Part shown: positions 1-13,600 of the stretch, piece after piece | Position numbering within the stretch: the first letter of the stretch is position 1 | How the letters are laid out: every line of letters begins with the position of its first letter | Made by a program: the position numbers and the translations under genes | Notes under the pieces: generated by a model | Told to the model about the DNA's origin: nothing | What the model saw: the letters and a program-made list of their open reading frames with translations, nothing else | Databases searched by the model: none | Assembly: GCF_029227915.1 (NCBI RefSeq) | Contig: NC_079882.1 | Coordinates: 33,011,651-33,075,650 of the forward strand | Length of the DNA stretch: 64,000 bases | DNA from: Hydractinia symbiolongicarpus | Taxonomy: Eukaryota; Cnidaria; Hydrozoa; Anthoathecata; Hydractiniidae | Direction of reading: 5' to 3'

Positions 1-2155
1 GGCAAACGAAAACCCGCGATTTCCCGTAAATCCCGGGCTTGGCCCGCATAGTCAAAAGTATACAAAGAAAGTACCCAGGGAGTAAACTCATTTCCCGAAC
101 GATTTTTTAAATTACTTTTTCACCACTAAAACGCATGAGACTTGTAGTTTTAAAAAATGTTTTCATTTTTGATGAGACGCTGAATAAAAGCAGTTTAATC
201 GCTAGCAAACTAAATCCCGCGTTTTCCCGTAAATCCTGGGCTTGGCCCGCATAGTCGAATGTATACAAAGAAAGTACCCAGGGAGTAAACTCATTTCCCG
301 AACGATTTTTTAAATTTTTTTTTCACTACTAAAACGCATGAGACTTGTAGTTTTCAAAAATGTTTTCATTTTTGATGAGACGCTGAATAAAAGCAGTTTA
401 ATCGCCGGCAAACGAAATCCCGCGTTTTCCCGTAAATCCGGGGCTTGGCCCGTATAGTCGAATGTATACAAAGAAAGTACCCAGGGAGTAAACTCATTTC
501 CCGAACGATTTTTTAAATTTTTTTTTCACCACTAAAACGCATGAGACTTGTAGTTTTCAAAAATGTTTTCATTTTTGATGAGACGCTGAATAAAAGAAGT
601 TTAATCGCAGGCAAACGAAAACCCGCGATTTCCCGTAAATCCCGGGCTTGGCCCGTATAGTCAAAAGTATACAAAGAAAGTACCCAGGGAGTAAACTCAT
701 TTCCCGAAAGATTTTTTAAATTACTTTTTCACCACTAAAACGCATGAGACTTGTAGTTTTCAAAAATGTTTTCATTTTTGATGAGACGCTGAATAAAAGC
801 AGTTTAATCGCTGGCAAACTAAATCCCGCGTTTTCCCGTAAATCCTGGGCTTGGCCCGCATAGTCGAATGTATACAAAGAAAGTACCCTGTGAGTAAACT
901 CATTTCAAAAACGATTTTTTAAATTATTTTTTCACCACTAAAACGCATAAGACTTGTAGTTTTTAAAAATGTTTTCATTTTTGATGAGACGCTGAATAAA
1001 AGAAGTTTAATCGCCGGCAAACGAAAACCCGCGATTTCCCGTAAATCCCGGCTTGGCCCGTATAGTCAAAAGTATACAAAGAAAGTACCCAGGGAGTAAA
1101 CTCATTTCCCGAACGATTTTTTAAATTATTTTTTCACCACTAAAACGCATGAGACTTGTAGTTTTCAAAAATGTTTTCATTTTTGATGAGACGCTGAATA
1201 AAAGAAGTTTAATCGCCGGCAAACGAAAACCCGCGATTTCCCGTAAAACCTGGGCTTGGCCCGTATAGTCAAAAGTATACAAAGAAAGTACCCAGGGAGT
1301 AAACTCATTTCCCGAACGATTTTTTAAATTACTTTTTCACCACTAAAACGCATAAGACTTGTAGTTTTTAAAAATGTTTTCATTTTTGATGAGACGCTGA
1401 ATAAAAGAAGTTTAATCGCCGGCAAACGAAAACCCGCGATTTCCCGTAAATCCCGGCTTGGCCCGTATAGTCAAAAGTATACAAAGAAAGTACCCAGGGA
1501 GTAAACTCATTTCCCGAACGATTTTTTAAATTATTTTTTCACCACTAAAACGCATAAGACTTGTAGTTTTCAAAAATGTTTTCATTTTTGATGAGACGCT
1601 TAATGAAAGAGGTTTAATCGCAGGAAAACGAAAACCCGCGATTTCCCGTAAATCCCGTGTTTGGCCCGTATAGTCGAATGTATACAAAGAAAGTACCCTG
1701 TGAGTAAACTCATTTCAAGAACGATTTTTTAAATTATTTTTTCACCACTAAAACGCATAAGACTTGTAGTTTTTAAAAATGTTTTCATTTTTGATGGGAC
1801 GCTGAATAAAAGAAGTTTAATCGCCGGCAAACGAAAACCCGCGATTTCCCGTAAATCCCGGCTTGGCCCGTATAGTCAAAAGTATACAAAGAAAGTACCC
1901 AGGGAGTAAACTCATTTCCCGAACGATTTTTTAAATTATTTTTTCACCACTAAAACGCATGAGACTTGTGGTTTTCAAAAATGTTTTCATTTGTGATGAG
2001 ACGCTGAATAAAAGAAGTTTAATCGCCGGCAAACGAAAACCCGCGATTTCCCGTAAATCCTGGACTCGGCCCGTATAGTTAAAAGTATACAAAGAAAGTA
2101 CCCTGTGAGTAAACTCATTTCCGGAACGATTTTTTAAATTATTTTTTCACCACTA
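1..2155 (+). repeat. Direct copy of 61846-64000
   Basis: Bases 1-2155 align to 61846-64000 with a constant offset of 61845 and no gap that I can find. Private markers occur in the same order in both: CTAGCAAACTAAATCCCGCG, CACTACTAAAACGC, CATTTCAAAAACG, AAAACCTGGGCTTGG, CCCGTGTTTGG, CTTGTGGTTTTC, CATTTGTGATGAG and GTATAGTTAAAAG. The one mismatch I noticed is C at 703 against T at 62548. Both ends of the block are cut by the window, so its true length is unknown. Confidence 0.93.
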
Positions 2156-2579
2156 AAACGCATAAAACTTGTAGTTTTTAAAAATGTTTTCATTTTTGAT
2201 GAGACGCTGAATAAAAGAAGTTAACCCGCGATTTCCTGTAAATCCCAGCTTGGCCCGTATAGTCAAAAGTATACAAAGAAAGTACCCAGGGAGTAAACTC
2301 ATGTCCCGAACGATTTTTTAAATTATTTTTTCACCACTAAAACGCATGAGACTTGTAGTTTTCAAAAATGTTTTCATTTTTGATGAGACGCTGAATAAAA
2401 GCAGTTTAATTGCCGGCAACCGAAAACCTGCGATTTCCCTAAATCCCGGACTCGGCCCGTATAGTCAAAAGTATACAAAGAAAGTACCCAGGGAGTAAAC
2501 TCATTTCCAGAACGATTTTTTAAATTATTTTTTCACCACTAAAACGCATAAGACTTGTAGTTTTTAAAAATGTTTTCAT

Positions 2580-3880
2580 TTTTGATGAGACGCTGAATAA
2601 AAGACGTTTAATCGCCGGCAAACGAAAATCTGCGATTTCCCGTAAATCCCGGGCTTGGCCCGTATAGTCAAAAGTATACAAAGAAAGTACCCAGGGAGTA
2701 AACTCATTTCCCGAACGATTTTTTATATTATTTTTTTACCACTAAACGCATGAGACTTGTAGTTTTCAAAAATATTTTCATATTTGATGGGACGCTGAAT
2801 AAAAGAAGTTTAATCGCCGGCAAACGAAAACCCGCGATTTCCGTAAATCCCGGGCTTGGCCCGTATAGTCAAAAGTATACAAAGAAAGTACCCAGGGAGT
2901 AAACTCATTTCCCGAACGATTTTTTAAATTACTTTTTCACCACTAAAACGCATGAGACTTGTAGTTTTCAAAAATGTTTTCATTTTTGATGAGACGCTGA
3001 ATAAAAGCAGTTTAATCGCCGGCAAACGAAATCCCAGGTTTTCCCGTAAATCCGGGGCTTGGCCCGTATAGTCGAATGTATACAAAGAAAGTATCCAGGG
3101 AGTAAACTCATTTCCCGAACGATTTTTTAAATTACTTTTTCACCACTAAAACGCATGAGACTTGTAGTTTTCAAAAATGTTTTTATTTTTGATGAGACGC
3201 TGAATAAAAGAAGTTTAATCGCCGGCAAACGAAAACCCGCGATTTCCCGTAAATCCCGGGCTTGGTCCGTATAGTCAAAAGTATACAAAGAAAGTACCCA
3301 GGGAGTAAACTCATTTCCCGAACGATTTTATAAATTACTTTTTCACCACTAAAACGCATGAGACTTGTAGTTTTAAAAAATGTTTTCATTTTTGATGAGA
3401 CGCTGAATAAAAGCAGTTTAATCGCTAGCAAACTAAATCCCGCGTTTTCCCGTAAATCCTGGGCTTGGCCCGCATAGTCGAATGTATACAAAGAAAGTAC
3501 CCAGGGAGTAAACTCATTTCCCGAACGATTTTTTAAATTTTTTTTTCACTACTAAAACGCATGAGACTTGTAGTTTTCAAAAATGTTTTCATTTTTGATG
3601 AGACGCTTAATGAAAGAGGTTTAATCGCCGGAAAACGAAAACCCGCGATTTCCCGTAAATCCCGGGCTTGAACCGTATAGTCGAATGTATACAAAGAAAG
3701 TACCCTGTGAGTAAACTCATTTCAAGAACGATTTTTTAAATTAATTTTTCACCACTAAAACGCATGAGACTTGTAGTTTTCAAAAATGTTTTCATTTTTG
3801 ATGAGACGCTGAATAAAAGCAGTTTAATCGCCGGCAAACGAAATCCCGCATTTTCCCGTAAATCCGGGGCTTGGCCCGTA
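2580..3880 (+). repeat. Higher-order block repeated near 57552-58852
   Basis: A run of about six monomers whose subtype order matches 57552-58852 at an offset of 54972. It starts with a monomer carrying AAAGACGTTTAATCGCC, followed by the TATATTATTTTTTTACC / GATGGGACGC subtype. Next comes the stretch holding the 102-codon frame (3183-3491 against 58155-58463), and last a monomer with CCCGCATTTTCCCG. Small substitutions distinguish the copies, such as AATCTGCG here and AACCTGCG there. This again ties the left flank to the right flank. Confidence 0.85.
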
Positions 3881-6189
3881 TAGTCAAAAGTATACAAAGA
3901 AAGTACCCAGGGAGTAAACTCATTTCCCGAACGATTTTTTATATTATTTTTTTACCACTAAACGCATGAGACTTGTAGTTTTCAAAAATATTTTCATATT
4001 TGATGGGACGCTGAATAAAAGAAGTTTAATCGCCGGCAAACGAAAACCCGCGATTTCCGTAAATCCCGGGCTTGGCCCGTATAGTCAAAAGTATACAAAG
4101 AAAGTACCCAGGGAGTAAACTCATTTCCCGAACGATTTTTTAAATTACTTTTTCACCACTAAAACGCATGAGACTTGTAGTTTTCAAAAATGTTTTCATT
4201 TTTGATGAGACGCTGAATAAAAGCAGTTTAATCGCCGGCAAACGAAATCCCGCGTTTTCCCGTAAATCCGGGGCTTGGCCCGTATAGTCGAATGTATACA
4301 AAGAAAGTACCCAGGGAGTAAACTCATTTCCCGAACGATTTTTTAAATTACTTTTTCACCACTAAAACGCATGAGACTTGTAGTTTTCAAAAATGTTTTT
4401 ATTTTTGATGAGACGCTGAATAAAAGCAGTTTAATCGCCGGCAAACGAAATCCCGTGTTTTCCCGTAAATCCGGGGCTTGGCCCGTATAGTCGAATGTAT
4501 ACAAAGAAAGTACCCAGGGAGTAAACTCATTTCCCGAACGATTTTTTAAATTTTTTTTTCACCACTAAAACGCATGAGACTTGTAGTTTTCAAAAATGTT
4601 TTCATTTTTGATGAGACGCTGAATAAAAGAAGTTTAATCGCCGGAAAACGAAAACCCGCGATTTCCCGTAAATCCCGGGCTTGGCCCGTATAGTCGAATG
4701 TATACAAAGAAAGTACCCTGTGAGTGAACTCATTTCAAGAACGATTTTTTAAATTAATTTTTCACCACTAAAACGCATGAGACTTGTAGTTTTCAAAAAT
4801 GTTTTCATTTTTGATGAGACGCTGAATAAAAGCAGTTTAATCGCCGGCAAACGAAATCCCGCGTTTTCCCGTAAATCCGGGGCTTGGCCCGTATAGTCGA
4901 ATGTATACAAAGAAAGTACCCAGGGAGTAAACTCATTTCCCGAACGATTTTTTAAATTTTTTTTTCACCACTAAAACGCATGAGACTTGTAGTTTTCAAA
5001 AATGTTTTCATTTTTGATGAGACGCTGAATAAAAGAAGTTTAATCGCAGGCAAACGAAAACCCGCGATTTCCCGTAAATCCCGGGCTTGGCCCGTATAGT
5101 CAAAAGTATACAAAGAAAGTACCCAGGGAGTAAACTCATTTCCCGAAAGATTTTTTAAATTACTTTTTCACCACTAAAACGCATGAGACTTGTAGTTTTC
5201 AAAAATGTTTTCATTTTTGATGAGACGCTGAATAAAAGCAGTTTAATCGCTGGCAAACTAAATCCCGCGTTTTCCCGTAAATCCTGGGCTTGGCCCGCAT
5301 AGTCGAATGTATACAAAGAAAGTACCCTGTGAGTAAACTCATTTCAAAAACGATTTTTTAAATTATTTTTTCACCACTAAAACGCATAAGACTTGTAGTT
5401 TTTAAAAATGTTTTCATTTTTGATGAGACGCTGAATAAAAGAAGTTTAATCGCCGGCAAACGAAAACCCGCGATTTCCCGTAAATCCCGGCTTGGCCCGT
5501 ATAGTCAAAAGTATACAAAGAAAGTACCCAGGGAGTAAACTCATTTCCCGAACGATTTTTTAAATTATTTTTTCACCACTAAAACGCATGAGACTTGTAG
5601 TTTTCAAAAATGTTTTCATTTTTGATGAGACGCTGAATAAAAGAAGTTTAATCGCCGGCAAACGAAAACCCGCGATTTCCCGTAAAACCTGGGCTTGGCC
5701 CGTATAGTCAAAAGTATACAAAGAAAGTACCCAGGGAGTAAACTCTTTTCCCGAACGATTTTTTAAATTACTTTTTCACCACTAAAACGCATGAGACTTT
5801 TAGTTTTTAAAAATGTTTTCATTTTTGATGAGACGCTGAATAAAAGAAGTTTAATCGCCGGCAAACGAAAACCTGCGATTTCCCGTAAATCCTGGACTCG
5901 GCCCGTATAGTCAAAAGTATACAAAGAAAGTACCCTGTGAGTAAACTCATTTCCAGAACGATTTTTTAAATTATTTTTTCACCACTAAAACGCATAAAAC
6001 TTGTAGTTTTTAAAAATGTTTTCATTTTTGATGAGACGCTGAATAAAAGAAGTTAACCCGCGATTTCCTGTAAATCCCAGCTTGACCCGTATAGTCAAAA
6101 GTATACAAAGAAAGTACCCAGGGAGTAAACTCATGTCCCGAACGATTTTTTAAATTATTTTTTCACCACTAAAACGCATGAGACTTGTA

Positions 6190-9100
6190 GTTTTCAAAAA
6201 TGTTTTTATTTTTGATGAGACGCTGAATAAAAGCAGTTTAATTGCCGGCAAACGAAAACCTGCGATTTCCCTAAATCCCGGACTCGGCCCGTATAGTCAA
6301 AAGTATACAAAGAAAGTACCCAGGGAGTAAACTCATTTCCATAACGATTTTTTAAATTATTTTTTCACCACTAAAACGCATAAGACTTGTAGTTTTTAAA
6401 AATGTTTTCATTTTTGATGAGACGCTGAATAAAAGACGTTTAATCGCCGGCAAACGAAAACCTGCGATTTACCGTAAATCCCGGGCTTGGCCCGTATAGT
6501 CAAAAGTATACAAAGAAAGTACCCAGGGAGTAAACTCATTTCCCGAACGATTTTTTATATTATTTTTTTACCACTAAACGCATGAGACTTGTAGTTTTCA
6601 AAAATATTTTCATATTAGATGGGACGCTGAATAAAAGAAGTTTAATCGCCGGCAAACGAAAACCCGCGATTTCCGTAAATCCCGGGCTTGGCCCGTATAG
6701 TCAAAAGTATACAAAGAAAGTACCCAGGGAGTAAACTCATTTCCCGAACGATTTTTTAAATTACTTTTTCACCACTAAAACGCATGAGACTTGTAGTTTT
6801 CAAAAATGTTTTCATTTTCGATGAGACGCTGAATAAAAGCAGTTTAATCGCCGGCAAACGAAATCCCGCGTTTTCCCGTAAAGCCGGGGCTTGGCCCGTA
6901 TAGTCGAATGTATACAAAGAAAGTACCCAGGGAGTAAACTCATTTCCCGAACGATTTTTTAAATTACTTTTTCTCCACTAAAACGCATGAGACTTGTAGT
7001 TTTCAAAAATGTTTTTATTTTTGATGAGACGCTGAATAAAAGAAGTTTAATCGCCGGCAAACGAAAACCCGCGATTTCCCGTAAATCCCGGGCTTGGCCC
7101 GTATAGTCAAAAGTATACAAAGAAAGTACCCAGGGAGTAAACTCATTTCCCGAACGATTTTTTAAATTACTTTTTCACCACTAAAACGCATGAGACTTGT
7201 AGTTTTAAAAAATGTTTTCATTTTTGATGAGACGCTGAATAAAAGCAGTTTAATCGCTAGCAAACTAAATCCCGCGATTTCCCGTAAATCCCGGCTTGGC
7301 CCGTATAGTCAAAAGTATACAAAGAAAGTACCCAGGGAGTAAACTCATTTCCCGAACGATTTTTTAAATTATTTTTTCACCACTAAAACGCATAAGACTT
7401 GTAGTTTTTAAAAATGTTTTCATTTTTGATGAGACGCTGAATAAAAGAAGTTTAATCGCCGGCAAACGAAAACCCGCGATTTCCCGTAAATCCCGGCTTG
7501 GCCCGTATAGTCAAAAGTATACAAAGAAAGTACCCAGGGAGTAAACTCATTTCCCGAACGATTTTTTAAATTATTTTTTCACCACTAAAACGCATGACAC
7601 TTGTAGTTTTAAAAAATGTTTTCATTTTTGATGAGACGCTGAATAAAAGAAGTTTAATCGCCGGCAAACGAAAACCCGCGATTTCCCGTAAATCCCGGGC
7701 TTGGCCCGTATAGTCAAAAGTATACAAAGAAAGTACCCAGGGAGTAAACTCTTTTCCCGAACGATTTTTTAAATTACTTTTTCACCACTAAAACGCATGA
7801 GACTTTTAGTTTTTAAAAATGTTTTCATTTTTGATGAGACGCTGAATAAAAGAAGTTTAATCGCCGGCAAACGAAAACCTGCGATTTCCCGTAAATCCTG
7901 GACTCGGCCCGTATAGTCAAAAGTATACAAAGAAAGTACCCAGGGAGTAAACTCATTTCCCAAACAAATTTTTAAATTATTATTTCACCACTAAAACGCA
8001 TGAGACTTGTAGTTTTCAAGAATGTTTTCATTTTTGATGAGACGCTGAATAAAAGCAGTTTAATCGCCGGCAAACGAAAACCCGCGATTTCCCGTAAATC
8101 CCGGGCTTGGCACGTATAGTCGAATGTATACAAAGAAAGTACCCTGTGAGTAAACTCATTTCCGGAACGATTTTTTAAATTATTTTTTCACCACTAAAAC
8201 GCATAAGACTTGTAGTTTTTAAAAATGTTTTCATTTTTGATGAGACGCTGAATAAAAGAAGTTAACCCGCGATTTCCTGTAAATCCCGGCTTGGCCCGTA
8301 TAGTCAAAAGTATACAAAGAAAGTACCCAGGGAGTAAACTCTTTTCCCGAACGATTTTTTCAATTACTTTTTCACCACTAAAACGCATGAGACTTGTAGT
8401 TTTTAAAAATGTTTTCATTTTTGATGAGACGCTGAATAAAAGAAGTTTAATCGCCGGCAAACAATAACCCGCGATTTCCCGTAAATCCCGGGCTTGGCCC
8501 GTATAGTCAAAAGTATAGAAAGAAAGTACCCAGGGAGTAAACTCATTTCCCGAACGATTTTTTATATTATTTTTTTACCACTAAACGCATGAGACTTGTT
8601 GTTTTTAAAAATGTTTTCATTTTTGATGAGACGCTGAATAAAAGAAGTTTAATCGCCGGCAAACGAAAACCCGCGATTTCCCGTAAATCCCGGGCTTGGC
8701 ACGTATAGTCGAATGTATACAAAGAAAGTACCCTGTGAGTAAACTCATTTCCGGAACGATTTTTTAAATTATTTTTTCACCACTAAAACGCATAAGACTT
8801 GTAGTTTTTAAAAATGTTTTCATTTTTGATGAGACGCTGAATAAAAGAAGTTAACCCGCGATTTCCTGTAAATCCCGGCTTGGCCCGTATAGTCAAAAGT
8901 ATACAAAGAAAGTACCCAGGGAGTAAACTCTTTTCCCGAACGATTTTTTCAATTACTTTTTCACCACTAAAACGCATGAGACTTGTAGTTTTTAAAAATG
9001 TTTTCATTTTTGATGAGACGCTGAATAAAAGAAGTTAATCGCCGGCAAACAATAACCCGCGATTTCCCGTAAATCCCGGGCTTGGCCCGTATAGTCAAAA

Positions 9101-10604
9101 GTATACAAAGAAAGTACCCAGGGAGTAAACTCATTTCCCGAACGATTTTTTATATTATTTTTTTACCACTAAACGCATGAGACTTGTTGTTTTTAAAAAT
9201 GTTTTCATTTTTGATGAGACGCTGAATAAAAGAAGTTTAATCGCCGGCAAACGAAAACCCGCGAATTCCCGTAAATCCCGGGCTTGGCCCGTATAGTCAA
9301 AAGTATACAAAGAAAGTACCCAGGGAGTAAACTCATTTCCCGAACGATTTTTTAAATTACTTTTTCACCACTAAAACGCATGAGACTTGTAGTTTTCAAA
9401 AATGTTTTCATTTTTGATGAGACGCTGAATAAAAGAAGTTTAATCGCCGGCAAACGAAAACCCGCGATTTCCCGTAAATCCCGGGCTTGGCCGTATAGTC
9501 AAAAGTATACAAAGAAAGTACCCAGGGAGTAAACTCATTTCTCGAACGATTTTTTATATTATTTTTTCACCACTAAACGCATGAGACTTGTAGTTTTCAA
9601 AAATATTTTCATATTTGATGGGACGCTGAATAAAAGAGGTTTAATCGCCGGCAAACGAAATTCCGCGTTTTCCCGTAAATCCCGGGCTTGGCCCGTATAG
9701 TCAAAAGTATACAAAGAAAGTACCCAGGGAGTAAACTCATTTCCCGAACGATTTTTTAAATTACTTTTTCACCACTAAAACGCATGACACTTGTAGTTTT
9801 CAAAAATGTTTTCATTTTTGATGAGACGCTGAATAAAAGCAGTTTAATCGCTGGAAAACTAAATATCGCGTTTTCCCGTAAATCCGGGGCTTCGCCCGCA
9901 TAGTCGAATGTATACAAAGAAAGTACCCAGGGAGTAAACTCATTTCCCGAACGATTTTTTAAATTTTTTTTTCACCACTAAAACGCATCAGACTTGTAGT
10001 TTTCAAAAATGTTTTCATTTTTGATGAGACGCTTAATGAAAGAGGTTTAATCGCCGGAAAACGAAAACCGCGATTTCCCGTAAATCCCGGGCTTGGCCCG
10101 TATAGTCAAATGTATACAAAGAAAGTACCCTGTGAGTAAACTCATTTCAAGAAAGATTTTTTGAATTATTTTTTCATCACTAAAACGCATAAGACTTGTA
10201 GTTTTTAAAAATGTTTTCATTTTTGATGAGACGCTGAATAAAAGAAGTTTAATTGCCGGCAAACGAAAACCCGCGATTTCCCGTAAATCCCGGGCTTGGC
10301 CGTATAGTCAAAAGTATACAAAGAAAGTACCCAGGGAGTAAACTCATTTCTCGAACGATTTTTTATATTATTTTTTTACCACTAAACGCATGAGACTTGT
10401 AGTTTTCAAAAATATTTTCATATTTGATGGGACGCTGAATAAAAGAGGTTTATTCGCCGGCAAACGAAATCCCGCGTTTTCCCGTAAATCTCCGGCTTGG
10501 CCCGTATAGTCAAAAGTATACAAAGAAAGTACCCAGGCAGTAAACTCATTTCCCGAACGATTTTTTAAATTTTTTTTTCACCACTAAAACGCATGAGACT
10601 TGTA
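6190..10604 (+). repeat. 4415-bp higher-order repeat, copy 1
   Basis: This block of about 22 monomers is followed directly by a near-identical copy at an offset of 4415 bp. The match starts around TGTTTTTATTTTTGATGAG and GCAGTTTAATTGCCGG (6201-6250 against 10616-10665). It runs through rare markers such as TTACCGTAAATCCCGG, CATATTAGATGGG, CATTTTCGATGAG, CCCGTAAAGCCGGGG, TTTTTCTCCACTAAAAC, CATGACACTTG and CACCCAGGCAGTAAAC-type variants in the last monomer. Because the two copies abut and share even private substitutions, this is a recent tandem duplication. The edges are known only to within about one monomer. Confidence 0.9.
8050..9228 (+). repeat. 589-bp three-monomer tandem duplication
   Basis: Two adjacent units of about 589 bp (8050-8639 and 8640-9228). 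Each has a GGCACGTATAGTCGAATG monomer, then a monomer with the internal deletion GAAGTTAACCCGCGATTTCC, then one with GCAAACAATAACCCGCG followed by CTTGTTGTTTTTAAAAATG. The unit is shorter than three full monomers because of the deletion. A one-base difference (GAAGTTTAATC against GAAGTTAATC near 9033) separates the copies. The same pair recurs about 4415 bp downstream inside the second large copy. Confidence 0.88.
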
Positions 10605-13600
10605 GTTTTCAAAAATGTTTTTATTTTTGATGAGACGCTGAATAAAAGCAGTTTAATTGCCGGCAAACGAAAACCTGCGATTTCCCTAAATCCCGGACTC
10701 GGCCCGTATAGTCAAAAGTATACAAAGAAAGTACCCAGGGAGTAAACTCATTTCCAGAACGATTTTTTAAATTATTTTTTCACCACTAAAACGCATAAGA
10801 CTTGTAGTTTTTAAAAATGTTTTCATTTTTGATGAGACGCTGAATAAAAGACGTTTAATCGCCGGCAAACGAAAACCTGCGATTTACCGTAAATCCCGGG
10901 CTTGGCCCGTATAGTCAAAAGTATACAAAGAAAGTACCCAGGGAGTAAACTCATTTCCCGAACGATTTTTTATATTATTTTTTTACCACTAAACGCATGA
11001 GACTTGTAGTTTTCAAAAATATTTTCATATTAGATGGGACGCTGAATAAAAGAAGTTTAATCGCCGGCAAACGAAAACCCGCGATTTCCGTAAATCCCGG
11101 GCTTGGCCCGTATAGTCAAAAGTATACAAAGAAAGTACCCAGGGAGTAAACTCATTTCCCGAACGATTTTTTAAATTACTTTTTCACCACTAAAACGCAT
11201 GAGACTTGTAGTTTTCAAAAATGTTTTCATTTTCGATGAGACGCTGAATAAAAGCAGTTTAATCGCCGGCAAACGAAATCCCGCGTTTTCCCGTAAAGCC
11301 GGGGCTTGGCCCGTATAGTCGAATGTATACAAAGAAAGTACCCAGGGAGTAAACTCATTTCCCGAACGATTTTTTAAATTACTTTTTCTCCACTAAAACG
11401 CATGAGACTTGTAGTTTTCAAAAATGTTTTTATTTTTGATGAGACGCTGAATAAAAGAAGTTTAATCGCCGGCAAACGAAAACCCGCGATTTCCCGTAAA
11501 TCCCGGGCTTGGCCCGTATAGTCAAAAGTATACAAAGAAAGTACCCAGGGAGTAAACTCATTTCCCGAACGATTTTTTAAATTACTTTTTCACCACTAAA
11601 ACGCATGAGACTTGTAGTTTTAAAAAATGTTTTCATTTTTGATGAGACGCTGAATAAAAGCAGTTTAATCGCTAGCAAACTAAATCCCGCGATTTCCCGT
11701 AAATCCCGGCTTGGCCCGTATAGTCAAAAGTATACAAAGAAAGTACCCAGGGAGTAAACTCATTTCCCGAACGATTTTTTAAATTATTTTTTCACCACTA
11801 AAACGCATAAGACTTGTAGTTTTTAAAAATGTTTTCATTTTTGATGAGACGCTGAATAAAAGAAGTTTAATCGCCGGCAAACGAAAACCCGCGATTTCCC
11901 GTAAATCCCGGCTTGGCCCGTATAGTCAAAAGTATACAAAGAAAGTACCCAGGGAGTAAACTCATTTCCCGAACGATTTTTTAAATTATTTTTTCACCAC
12001 TAAAACGCATGACACTTGTAGTTTTAAAAAATGTTTTCATTTTTGATGAGACGCTGAATAAAAGAAGTTTAATCGCCGGCAAACGAAAACCCGCGATTTC
12101 CCGTAAATCCCGGGCTTGGCCCGTATAGTCAAAAGTATACAAAGAAAGTACCCAGGGAGTAAACTCTTTTCCCGAACGATTTTTTAAATTACTTTTTCAC
12201 CACTAAAACGCATGAGACTTTTAGTTTTTAAAAATGTTTTCATTTTTGATGAGACGCTGAATAAAAGAAGTTTAATCGCCGGCAAACGAAAACCTGCGAT
12301 TTCCCGTAAATCCTGGACTCGGCCCGTATAGTCAAAAGTATACAAAGAAAGTACCCAGGGAGTAAACTCATTTCCCAAACGAATTTTTAAATTATTATTT
12401 CACCACTAAAACGCATGAGACTTGTAGTTTTCAAGAATGTTTTCATTTTTGATGAGACGCTGAATAAAAGCAGTTTAATCGCCGGCAAACGAAAACCCGC
12501 GATTTCCCGTAAATCCCGGGCTTGGCACGTATAGTCGAATGTATACAAAGAAAGTACCCTGTGAGTAAACTCATTTCCGGAACGATTTTTTAAATTATTT
12601 TTTCACCACTAAAACGCATAAGACTTGTAGTTTTTAAAAATGTTTTCATTTTTGATGAGACGCTGAATAAAAGAAGTTAACCCGCGATTTCCTGTAAATC
12701 CCGGGTTGGCCCGTATAGTCAAAAGTATACAAAGAAAGTACCCAGGGAGTAAACTCTTTTCCCGAACGATTTTTTCAATTACTTTTTCACCACTAAAACG
12801 CATGAGACTTGTAGTTTTTAAAAATGTTTTCATTTTTGATGAGACGCTGAATAAAAGAAGTTTAATCGCCGGCAAACAATAACCCGCGATTTCCCGTAAA
12901 TCCCGGGCTTGGCCCGTATAGTCAAAAGTATAGAAAGAAAGTACCCAGGGAGTAAACTCATTTCCCGAACGATTTTTTATATTATTTTTTTACCACTAAA
13001 CGCATGAGACTTGTTGTTTTTAAAAATGTTTTCATTTTTGATGAGACGCTGAATAAAAGAAGTTTAATCGCCGGCAAACGAAAACCCGCGATTTCCCGTA
13101 AATCCCGGGCTTGGCACGTATAGTCGAATGTATACAAAGAAAGTACCCTGTGAGTAAACTCATTTCCGGAACGATTTTTTAAATTATTTTTTCACCACTA
13201 AAACGCATAAGACTTGTAGTTTTTAAAAATGTTTTCATTTTTGATGAGACGCTGAATAAAAGAAGTTAACCCGCGATTTCCTGTAAATCCCGGCTTGGCC
13301 CGTATAGTCAAAAGTATACAAAGAAAGTACCCAGGGAGTAAACTCTTTTCCCGAACGATTTTTTCAATTACTTTTTCACCACTAAAACGCATGAGACTTG
13401 TAGTTTTTAAAAATGTTTTCATTTTTGATGAGACGCTGAATAAAAGAAGTTTAATCGCCGGCAAACAATAACCCGCGATTTCCCGTAAATCCCGGGCTTG
13501 GCCCGTATAGTCAAAAGTATACAAAGAAAGTACCCAGGGAGTAAACTCATTTCCCGAACGATTTTTTATATTATTTTTTTACCACTAAACGCATGAGACT

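Larger units (their letters stand above)
1..6189 (+). repeat. Left flank: forward satellite, subtypes shared with right flank
   Basis: About 30 forward monomers. They are marked by a subtype with AAATCCCGCGTTTTCCCG and CCGGGGCTTGG, and by T-only tracts (AAATTTTTTTTTCAC) that are rare in the middle of the window but return after 57.5 kb. Internal duplications are visible: about 550-1260 matches about 4989-5699 (offset 4439), both carrying GCAGGCAAACG, CCGAAAGATT and then CATTTCAAAAACG. Monomers with a roughly 17-bp deletion (GAAGTTAACCCGCG) lie near 2216 and 6052. No gene is seen. The only long frame (3183-3491, minus strand) is a reading of about one and a half monomers. Confidence 0.93.

Noticed and set aside
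2980-3040. Possible hammerhead ribozyme: TGATGAG followed downstream by ACGAAAAC in every monomer
   Set aside because: The conserved core needs CUGANGA, but here the base before UGAUGA is U. The stretch between GATGAG and CGAAA does not form a stem II that I can see. It resembles satellite hammerheads only in the short motifs.
3183-3491. 102-codon minus-strand frame, repeated at 58155 and 60386, and all other listed frames of 61-108 codons
   Set aside because: They are readings of one to one and a half satellite monomers, and they recur only where the DNA block recurs. No known domain, credible start context or coding-type conservation is visible, and a 203-bp period shifts frame each unit.
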